Shown here: positions 43,500 to 51,862 of the stretch, piece after piece
Layout: each line of letters begins with the position of its first letter
Position numbering within the stretch: position 1 is the stretch's first letter
NCBI RefSeq assembly: GCF_004210375.1
Contig: NC_134829.1
Location: 25,808,034-25,872,033 of the forward strand
Source of the DNA: Tachypleus tridentatus
Taxonomy: Eukaryota; Arthropoda; Merostomata; Xiphosura; Limulidae
Direction: 5' to 3'
Length of the DNA: 64,000 bases
Notes under the pieces: generated by a model
Databases searched by the model: none
The model's input: the letters and a program-made list of their open reading frames with translations, nothing else
Told to the model about the DNA's origin: nothing
Position numbers and translations under genes: made by a program

Positions 43500-43888
43500 C
43501 GTGTGATGTTGACTAGCTGCCTTTTCTCTATTCTGTCTCTGCTAAATTAGAGACGGTTAGTGCAGATAGTCCTATGGTCAAGAGTGTTAAGACGTTCGAC
43601 TCTTAATCCAAGGGTCGCAGGTTCGAATCCCGGTCGCACCAAACATGCTCGCCCTTTCAGCCGTGGGGGCGTTATGATGTGACGGTCAATCCCACTATTC
43701 GTTGGTAAAAGAGTAGCCCAAGATTTGGTGGTGGGTGGTGATGACTAGCTGCTTTCCCTCTAGTCTTAAACTGCTAAATTAGGGACGGCTAGCGCAGATA
43801 GCCCTCGAGTAGCTTTGCGCGAAATTTACAACAAACAAACAGATAGTCCTCGTATAGCCTTGTGCGAAATTCCAAAACAAACAAACAA
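43500..43888 (+). repeat. family-1 SINE split by a younger family-1 SINE
   Basis: The older copy occupies 43500-43573 (body from TGACTAGCTGCC) and 43840-43888 (AGATAGTCCTCGTATAGCC ... CAAACAAACAA). The break falls in the GCAGATAGTCCT phrase. Confidence 0.93.
43574..43839 (+). repeat. nested family-1 SINE with 11-bp TSD
   Basis: Inserted in the older SINE, bracketed by CAGATAGTCCT at 43563-43573 and 43840-43850. The body is near consensus, while the head (ATGGTCAAGAGTGTTAAGAC) is slightly short at its 5' end. Confidence 0.93.
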
Positions 43889-43889
43889 T

Positions 43890-44630
43890 CAGTAAATATA
43901 TAATTCCTAATACGTTAACATTAAAAAAAGGTTTAATTTGATTATTTGGAATTAAGTACAAAGATATAGATGGAGCTATCTCCGTTTTGCTCACCACGAA
44001 TATCGAAACCCGGCTTTTAGCGGTGTAAGTTTGTAAACATACCATTGGGGGACTTGAAGAAAAAAAAAGGAATGCTGTATCACCTACAATATATAGAAAT
44101 ACGAAAATGATAATATTATGTGGTATACAAAGATATAATTCTTAATAAGTTATAATTAAAAGCGAATGCGCTAACATCTTTAACAGGAAACAACAGAGAC
44201 AGCAAGATTAAGTGATATAGAAAGATGTAGTTCTTAATAACGTAGTGAACTGTTATCTTCATAACAATAAAATATAGATACTAATCTCAGGCGTAGTTCA
44301 CAATCAGCTAATATTAAAAACAAATGTAGTATCACCTTTAGTTGTAGAAAACACAGTTAGTGCAACTTCTTGCCAGTTAACTTATAAACGAATTCGTTAT
44401 TCTCTTCATAAGAATGAAATACAAAGAATAAGACAAGGTGTCGCACAATAATGCAATTCTTAATTTGTTGACATTTAAAAGAATGGAATACAAAAATTCT
44501 ACCGGAAGGTGTACAAAAGATGTAATTCTTAATTTGTTAATGTTAGAAATGAATACAGTATCATCTCTAAAAGAACTGAATACAAAAGACAATACTTGGT
44601 GGCTTACATTAATTGTAAACATAAAGAAGT
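43890..44630. repeat. degenerate tandem repeat, ~75-95-bp period
   Basis: Recurring phrase GATGTAATTCTTAAT followed by TTGTTAACATTA-like, ATACAGTATCACCT-like and GAATACAAA-like blocks, six or more diverged units. A family-2 SINE head (43975-44053, minus) interrupts it. Confidence 0.65.
43975..44053 (-). repeat. family-2 SINE head
   Basis: CGAAACCCGGCTTTTAGCGG-type B box and GTAAGTTTGTAAACATACCATTGG. Confidence 0.6.
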
Positions 44631-44639
44631 AACCTCTAA

Positions 44640-45034
44640 ACAAATTCTGTTTCTGTGTGGAGTACGCGACTTAAGAAGTGACTTTTGTGAAAATGTTCTT
44701 TTTGGGGGCGAGGTACTAGTACTTTGTTTAGATAGTCATTAACGTATTGAAAGTTATAGATTCCTGGAAAAATGCATGATCGCCATTAACCTATCTAAGG
44801 AAGTAAGTTTTGAAAGAGCATTGCGTCCACATTCATCAATACATTTAAAGAACTAACTTTTTGAAAACTGTGGGTTAGTTATTAGACATCTAAAGCAGTA
44901 TTTTTTAAAAACGTTTTACTCCTTTTGGTAATTACTAACATACAGGTGGGTTTTCTCGCATTCACCGATTAGTATTAAAGTGGCTTCTTTGAGAAAGTCA
45001 TTTCTTTCTTTTGGCTAGTCTTTAACTCATCCAA
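44640..45034. repeat. degenerate tandem repeat with AGTAACTTTTGAAA phrases
   Basis: Diverged units around AAGAAGTGACTTTTGTGAAAATG, AAGGAAGTAAGTTTTGAAAGAGC, AAGAACTAACTTTTTGAAAACTG. The pattern resumes on the other side of the chimeric SINE (45432-45800). Confidence 0.6.
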
Positions 45035-45045
45035 ATAACTTTTGG

Positions 45046-45431
45046 TTTGAAGTTCGCGCAAAGCTATGCGAGGGCTATCTGTACTAGCCGTCCTTAATTT
45101 AGCAGTGCAAGGGTAGAGGGAATGCAGCTAGTTATCACCACTCACCGCCAACTCATGGGCTACTCTTTTACCAACGAATAGTGGAAGTGAGCGTAAAATT
45201 AAAACGCCCCTACGGCTGAAAGGCCGAGCATGTTTGGTGTGATGGGGATTCGAACCCGAGCCCCTGAGATTATGACTCAAGTGCTTTAACCCGCTGGCCA
45301 TGCCGGACCATGTCAGCATCACCCGGTATTCCCAGGTGGTCACCCTCCCAAGTACTAACCAGCCCCACAGCTGCTTAGCTTCGGAGAGATCAGACAAGAA
45401 CCGACGCTTTTAATGTGGTACGAATGATGAC
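45046..45431 (-). mobile_element. chimeric 5S rRNA-tRNA SINE retroposed as one unit (11-bp TSD)
   Basis: Reading the minus strand, a complete 5S rRNA-like sequence (45431 down to about 45308) runs without gap into a family-1 tRNA-derived SINE (about 45307 down to 45046). The pair together is bracketed by ATAACTTTTGG at 45035-45045 and 45432-45442. There is no duplication at the internal junction. It was therefore inserted as one RNA copy. Confidence 0.85.
45308..45431 (-). rRNA. 5S rRNA-like sequence (pseudogene part of chimeric SINE)
   Basis: About 124 nt with the full 5S layout: helix I ends GTCATCAT and GATGCTGAC, internal promoter GAAGCTAAGCAGC (A box), then GGTTAGTACTTGGGAGGG, GTGACCACCTGGGAATACC (C box) and GGGTGATGC. 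It differs from a typical animal 5S at many sites (for example GGTTCTTGTCTGATCTCTCC). It lies in a retroposed SINE and is therefore not a genuine gene of a 5S cluster. Confidence 0.85.
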
Positions 45432-45442
45432 ATAACTTTTGG

Positions 45443-45800
45443 AAAATATTACATCTGCCAGCAGTTAAAGTACTTAATGGAGTAACTTTTAAAATATGTC
45501 CCATTTCTAAAGGAATAACTCCCGAAAATACGTCCTGGATCTATAAGGACTAAATATTAACGTTTCTAAAGTATACACATTTCAAAAGTCAACACTTCTG
45601 CCAATTATTAACCCTTGATTACTATGTACTATTATGTAGTGAAATAATACTTGAATATGAAATGAGCTTTACAACAGGCCTTAAGTCAACTAGACAAGGC
45701 ATAATAAATATAAACAAGTAACTTTTGAACAATGGCATTCTTTAAAGAAGTGACAACAGATAGAGTGAAAGTTTTATACGATAAACAGTCGTAGCTTTAA
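45443..45800. repeat. degenerate tandem repeat (continuation)
   Basis: Same phrase family as 44640-45034: GGAGTAACTTTTAAAATATGTCC, AAGGAATAACTCCCGAAAATACGTCC. Decays to the right. Confidence 0.55.
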
Positions 45801-45919
45801 AACAGTTGTAAGTGTAATAGTAGTTTTAAGGTATAACTAAATAGCTACTGAAAATTTTCGATGTTTATATCATCTTATTAATACAACAATAATAGGTAAT
45901 TAACACAGTTACTGAGAAA

Positions 45920-46125
45920 TAGTCAACATAAGTATTAAACCAAGTACTGCATGCCGATAAAATGTTATACCAAGTAAAACACTTCGTCTAAATATTATAT
46001 CAAGTACTGTAATTCTTGAAGCATTTATTATAACAAGTACTGCATTTCGCCCAAATATTACATGAAGTGTACTTTTCCTGAATATTGCATAGAGTGAAGT
46101 GTTGATGTTTGCCCAAATATTTGTC
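45920..46125. repeat. degenerate tandem repeat, ~45-bp unit
   Basis: Units around CAAGTACTGCAT and AAATATTA: 45950, 46000, 46035, 46060 and beyond. Confidence 0.6.
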
Positions 46126-46221
46126 CTCGAATTCATAGATTCAGCACGCTAACCACTATCCACGTCCAGAAGTCATTATAGTTATAAAAACCACAATTTT
46201 TTTTTCCAAAATGAAGAGTTT

Positions 46222-46332
46222 ATTTCGTTTAAAGCAAAGCCACATTGGTCTATCTGCTGTGTCTACAGCAGAGATGTGACCCCCGGATTTTAGTGCTGTA
46301 AGTCCGTAAACTTAATGCTGTCCCATTAGGGA
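46222..46332 (-). repeat. family-2 SINE
   Basis: AAAGCAAAGCCACATTGGTC tail, GATTTTAGTGCTGTAAGTCCG and TGCTGTCCCATTAGGG head. Confidence 0.7.
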
Positions 46333-46463
46333 ACATACTAAAATGAAAAGCACCTAAATTGTAAAAATTGTATTAGTAAAAATATATTTTGTCTATTTCG
46401 TCAAACACATGCCCCAAAAGGCTAAATGTTATAAGACTAAATTTAAATTTAATAGTTTTTCCG

Positions 46464-46576
46464 CTCCCATCTCCACCAGTGTCAAAAGTCTGGTTGTTTG
46501 TAACGTTAAAAATCGGATTTCAATTACCATGGTAAGCACAGCATAAATTGCCCATTGTGTAGTTTTGCGCTTAACA
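46464..46576 (+). repeat. family-2 SINE
   Basis: TCTCCACCAGTGTCAAAAGT head, AACGTTAAAAATCGGATTTC, tail GCCCATTGTGTAGTTTTGCG. Opposite in orientation to its neighbour. Confidence 0.65.
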
Positions 46577-47827
46577 AAAACAGTTAATCCACTAAACATG
46601 TAGCATATGCTGTACCGCTGTGGCAGTCTTTATAAAGGTAAGATCAGACATTAAACTGGGTCAGCATAGAAGGTGGTATTTGGAAGAAAATAAAAATCAC
46701 TGAGTTTTTGTTGTTGTTGTTTTTTACCAGATAAAACAACATCTGAAGATTTAGTTACGGAGATATCTGTGTATAAAGATGACATTTTGGATAACTTATT
46801 GGTCCGTGTGAAGAAGATCTGTAACCGAAAGCGTCACCTATGAAATAAAATTAACACTGGCACTACCTGTACATATTTTCGTGTTTCTATTTACTGCAAT
46901 TCACTTTTTTTAATTATCGATTAAGGCTTGGCTTTTGCGAGTGATGTAGCTTCAAAAAAATTACGCTGTCTTCAATTTTTCAGTGTATAGTTTGCAGGAA
47001 ACCTTCGTATCTATTTGTAGCTAGATTATTAACAGGAGCAAGAAACAAAGCCATACTATGTCATTGTTCACATTGTTTCATGAGTGTTTTTTATTTTACG
47101 TTTTCAACAAAAAATATTTAATGGAGATTCGTATTTTGACTGACTTTAGAAACAATCTATTTGTAGAAATTTAGAAAATCAAAATGTATATAAAGTTGCA
47201 TTAATTAGATTAAAATTAAGGGATCTCATCATTTTATAAAAGCTCCATTATTTTTGGTGAATATTTAAATTAAGCCTTCTATTTGAGAGGGCAAGAACAA
47301 AGGTGCCTCAGTAAGGCGAATTTCTTTGTTTTTTACCGCTTCGTTTTGTTACATTGTTCTTATTGGTTACAACATAGGCGCCATCTAGTACGAATTGAGT
47401 TGTTGATAAAGGCCGTAATTTAATAATAATAATAAAAAAAGGGTGAAATTGAGGGTATATATTTTAATCAAGTCAACATTATGTATGCTATTAATACCCG
47501 ATTTCTATATGTATGTTTATGTTTGTATCCTTATCTAAGGTAAAGTGGTTAATAACACAAGGCAAGCAACAAGGATGTGAATCCGTTTAACTCAACATGT
47601 AAGAATGTACCAGCTTTAATGTTGGATCCCTTATGTATGGGCAGCTTATAAAACCTTTGGTGAACTGAAAACAATAGAATATTATTTCATGATAATTATG
47701 ACAACTTTTTTTTTTTTACTGTAAGCACAGCAACTCTTTTTCTTGTAAATACATCACTAGAATGAGTACTAAAGACCATTTAAAGTTTGTTTTTTTCTTT
47801 ACTATTCTAATTTATCACACAAAGATT
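46577..47827. other. intergenic, AT-rich
   Basis: No supported gene or element. Poly-T run at 47707-47718. Confidence 0.4.
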
Positions 47828-48100
47828 TGGTTTGTTTGTTTTGAATTACGCCAAAGCTACATGCGGGCTATCTGCGCTAGTCGTCCCTAATTTAATAGTG
47901 TAAGATTAGAGGGAAGGCAGCTAGTCATCATCATCTACCGCCAACTCTTGGGCTACTCTTTTACCAACAAATAGTTGGATTGAGCGTCACGTTATAACGC
48001 CCCCACGGCTTAAAGTGCGAGCATGTTTGGTGCGACGGGGATTCGAACCCGCGTCTCTCAGATTGCGAGTTGAGGGCCTCAACCACTTGGGCATGTCAGG
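47828..48100 (-). repeat. family-1 SINE, full length
   Basis: Tail, body and head (ending GGCATGTCAGGCC) complete. Flanks CACACAAAG / CACACCCAAAG may be a degraded target duplication. Confidence 0.9.
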
Positions 48101-49864
48101 CCACACCCAAAGGGAATGAAGCAAAATATGTAATATATCTTATTTTTTATTAGTTCGGTTTTTCTAAGTGTACAAAAACTGTCGACCAACACGAATAAAT
48201 GTTTAAACAATTTATAAACAAAAAAAGTTTATCAAATTATTTTTTGTCATTCAAAATTACACTAGAAATATATCAATTTTATAAAAAAGCCAAAGAAAGA
48301 AATTAATCATTTCCGTTTGTTGCGAGGCGGACATTAAAATGTGTCCAAGACTAATAAATATACGTTAAGCGAAGGATAAACATTACGTAATATTTGTGAT
48401 GAATAACTTCAACAATACACAAATACAAAGCATCTCTCCATTCCAGTTTCTAGAACTGTATCAATACTTCACACAGAAGTATCACAACGAATAAAATTGT
48501 TCAGTTTACACAGTCGCATGAGTGTTTTGTAACATCCCAATACAAAGTATTGTAATACTCAAATTTTGTTACAAAAATCGTTTTATAATTTTATCATCCC
48601 AGTATAGAGCACATGGGAGAAAATGTCAGAAACAAACATACAGAAACAACAGCAATAGATGGCAGAAGCCATGTTGAGAGATAGACATTTAATATTTGAA
48701 TGACCAGCTGCCAAAATTGGATGGTCCTGTTTATTCAGAACATATTGTGAAACATACGATGACGAACTTGTTTGGTCGACTAGCAATAGTGAAAGATCAT
48801 GAGAGAATAGCATTGCCTGACGGACTCCCTGAAATCTTATCATAAGATTGGGGACAAGTTTCATCCAAGGGAAACGGGCAAAACCTTGAGAGACTTGAAG
48901 GCTCATCAAATAATGACCTATATTACAGTATACAGATAAAGGAATATCATTGAAGGAGATAGCGGGCTACCTATAACTGATAAAACACAGCCCATGGGCA
49001 ACCTGATAAAATCATCGAATGTTGTCATAATTGAAATAACATGTATACTGAGGGAATAGAAAAAGATGGAATAAAGGTCACAGTGGTTGACTGGAAGACT
49101 GGAGAGGAGATTATGGAGATATGAAAGTATTGCTACTCTTGAATTCCTACAGTCATATTAGAATTTTAATATCCAATTACGATGCAACACTTAAGTTTTC
49201 ATCATTTATGGGTTTTTTTTTTAACAATACGAATAGTTTTCACATTTCTAGCAATCAAGCAATCTAGTGTCTCTCGTCGTAAGAGTATTTTTGCACCTAA
49301 ATGTAAAGCATCAGTCCACGTTACGTGATTCATTTTCTGGAACCTGAGTGTTTTTTATCTAAATACAAAGTATCACTTCAAATAAAACGATTCCGTCTTC
49401 AGTGTCCTGCTGGTATTTCTATATGTAAAACATCTGTCACATTTCATAAGTTGTGGTTATAAATGAATGTTAGACTTTCTAACTAGTATTTCTGAGCTTA
49501 ATATAAACAAGATAGATAATTTGATTTGTGATCTTTCATTCTTTGTACCATTAACGATTCGTAAGTAGGCTTAATACACTGATATACCTATTGTATTAGA
49601 TGCAAGTGGTACTTTAAATACTATCCACATATAGTATAGAGTTATTACACTTCATAAATGTACGTTAGTATACGTAAAAACTAACTAATCCTTAATTGTA
49701 AACGGGTCCTGAAGAACCTGGACATATTGGGCTCTAATCTTGAACCCGCCAATTCCTTGGCCCATAATAGAAAAAATGAGTGCAATATTTTTACACTGTA
49801 ATAGACTTTTGGAAACAACAACCTGTATTTCACGAATACGTTTAACGAATCGTAGTAATGTTTG
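48101..49864. other. intergenic with degenerate tandem-like DNA
   Basis: A stretch at 48650-48840 is open in several frames (a 108-codon minus ORF, and plus-strand LPKLDGPVYSEHIVKHTMTN) and may be a coding relic, but I do not recognise it. 49240-49460 has diverged phrases like ATCTAAATACAAAGTATCAC. Confidence 0.35.
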
Positions 49865-49996
49865 TATCTTATGACGGTTGGTATGGGTATACAAACTTTT
49901 ATTAAAATAAAGTAGAGAATAACGTCGTTTTAATATCCACACCAGCCGTCTTGAGATAAATTTTTGCTTCAAGTGGGTTTCTCGTTATCACGTATA
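49865..49996 (-). mobile_element. short PLE-terminus copy with internal hairpin
   Basis: Minus strand: 5' terminus TGATAACGAGAAACCCACTT, then an inverted 3' terminus (CTCAAGACGGCTGGTGTGG), then a direct 3' terminus (ATACCCATACCAACCGTC). The two 3' termini can pair as a hairpin. Confidence 0.7.
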
Positions 49997-50176
49997 ACTT
50001 GTCTTAGTTTAAAATCCATTCGTTAAAGAGTCATTAGATTTGGATTACAAAAGTTATAATTAAGTTTTTGATAACAACTAATATGATTAAGTTTAATGTC
50101 TAGTTGATGCATTTTTATCATACCTAACTTATAGACGTAAAATATAGAAGTCTCAACTTGAAGTTTAACGAATACA

Positions 50177-50403
50177 GTTATCCGTCCATAATTTAGCAAT
50201 ATAAGATCAGATGGAAGGCAGCTAGTCATCACTAACCAACGCCAACTCTTGGGCTACTCTTTTACCAACAAATAGTGCTATTGACCGTCACATTATATTT
50301 TCCCCACAGTTTAAAGGGCGGGCACCCTTGGTTTGACAGGGATTCAAACCCGCGAGCCTCATATTACGAGTCGAGCGCCCTAACCACCTGGCCATGGTGG
50401 GCC
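50177..50403 (-). repeat. family-1 SINE lacking its tail
   Basis: Head (ending CCATGGTGGGCC) and body present. The 3' (left) end stops in GTTATCCGTCC without the CAAA tail. Confidence 0.85.
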
Positions 50404-50459
50404 TGTTTGACTAGTTTGCGATTGTGGTGTTTTGCTATTGTATAAAAAGATCCGTTTGT

Positions 50460-50572
50460 TTATTTTCTCTAGAACAAATCCACATTAGGTTATTCGCTTC
50501 ATCTGTTGTAGGAATCGAAATCCAAATTTTAATGCTATAACTCCATAAACTTATTGCCGTCCCATTGAGTGA
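50460..50572 (-). repeat. family-2 SINE
   Basis: AACAAATCCACATTAGGTTA tail side, GGAATCGAAATCC (B box) and TTGCCGTCCCATTGAG head. Confidence 0.65.
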
Positions 50573-51734
50573 CATAAATTTGTTGTTTAGTTATTACAGT
50601 ATTGCCAAACATATAGGTAGCAGCGACTGTATATAAAGCTTTGAATTTAGGGTGTATTTGTTACTTTACCATCAAACCTATAGCTTACAAATTTATATAT
50701 ATAAAGGTTTTGCTGTTTTTTCACAATATAAAATATCTGTATACAATTTCTGTAATGTTTGAAAGTCTTTGTTTATTATTCAGCTCATCATTTTATGATA
50801 GATTTAGTGTTTTACTGTTACATATGTTGACATTGTACTTCAATTTTTGATCAGTGCAGTTCTGTAATTTCTAGCTCACAGTCACTGGAATAATATTCGA
50901 ACTTACCTTTTACCAATAGTGCTAGATCTTGTCTTTAACTTTTGTATGTATATATGTTGGTTATAGCTTATCTTTACTTCGTACAGTCCTATTAGTTCTG
51001 GAAAGTGTTATATGTGGAGTTCATAATTTAATTTTAATTTTGTACAACCTTATTAGATCTGGCGTTCAAGTATTATACATAAATAAGGTAATACACCGTT
51101 CAATTGTTACAATCTAATTAAATCTGGCGCATGAGTGTTACATCTAAAAGTTGGAACTATAATTGAAACTAGTCAGTTAAAACCAAAAGCACACATTAAG
51201 AGACAATAAGGGCATTGTTTATTATATTATTTTTTCTCTTTATTTGATATTATAAAATCCTAATACTTTTTTACTTATAATTGCTTATCTCCGTTCCAGT
51301 GCACAAAGTAGTTTGTGGGACATCAAATTCTAGAATTATGGTTGATCAAGACTACAAAGTTATCTGTTCTCAAGTCAGAGTTATTGTCCTTTAGTTCGCT
51401 TTTCCTTAATATCACCAGTAAAGAAGGTAAAAGTTTTGAAGTGTCATCATAAAAAAATATTTAGGTGTGACATACTTGGCCTAAAACGCATAAGTGATAG
51501 GTACAGTTTTCCACTTTATTAGCTTTTGGTTTCAGCCAGAGTTTCATTAGGTTAAAGGTCAACAGCATGTTGTTTATCTGGTGGAAAGTGTACAATGGAG
51601 GTTCCACCAAATATCGTGAGCACGTTGGTCTAAGTTGAGGGAAAGGTCCACAACATAATAACCACCTAATAGTAGCTCTTTTTTTCTCATGTTTAGCAAC
51701 CTATTTCTGAGTTCATTGCTGGCCCAAAACGCCC
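50573..51734. other. upstream region of the chitin-binding gene
   Basis: AT-rich. 50900-51160 has diverged repeats with TATTAGATCTGGCGTTCAAG-like phrases. No coding region supported. Confidence 0.4.
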
Positions 51735-51806
51735 TGACGTCATCTTTCCCCCTAGGATGAGTTCAGTTATAAAAAAGACATGCGATGGGGAACATTCATC
51801 AGTTTG
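51735..51806 (+). promoter_or_regulatory. core promoter: CRE, TATA box, TCAGT initiator
   Basis: A palindromic TGACGTCA (CRE/CREB-type site) at 51735-51742 is followed by TATAAAAAAG at 51768-51777 and the arthropod initiator TCAGTTTG at 51799-51806. The initiator A (51801) is 33 bp from the first T of the TATA box, the right spacing. A spliced 5' exon with a good donor begins there. Confidence 0.75.
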
Positions 51807-51862
51807 GTCACAGCAGAGGGAGTTTCTGAGAGTTTCGGTTTTATCCCCACGACTTGAAATAG
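51801..51862 (+). other. exon 1 (5' UTR) of the chitin-binding gene
   Basis: 62 nt from the initiator A to AG|GTAAGT at 51862/51863. It contains no ATG. With 19 nt of exon 2, the 5' UTR would be 81 nt. The exon is inferred from promoter plus donor and not from a transcript. Confidence 0.65.

Noticed and set aside
44377-44643. 88-codon and 64-codon ORFs on both strands as genes
   Set aside because: They lie in a degenerate tandem repeat and have no recognisable similarity.
45128-45397. 89-codon minus ORF
   Set aside because: It is a translation of the 5S-like sequence plus the SINE.
45308-45431. Functional 5S rRNA gene
   Set aside because: Single copy, diverged, without a T-run terminator after the 5S end, and retroposed together with a SINE.
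48583-48909. 108-codon minus ORF as a membrane protein gene
   Set aside because: Hydrophobic stretch but no start context, splice sites or known similarity. The opposite strand also shows coding-like blocks, so the origin is unclear.
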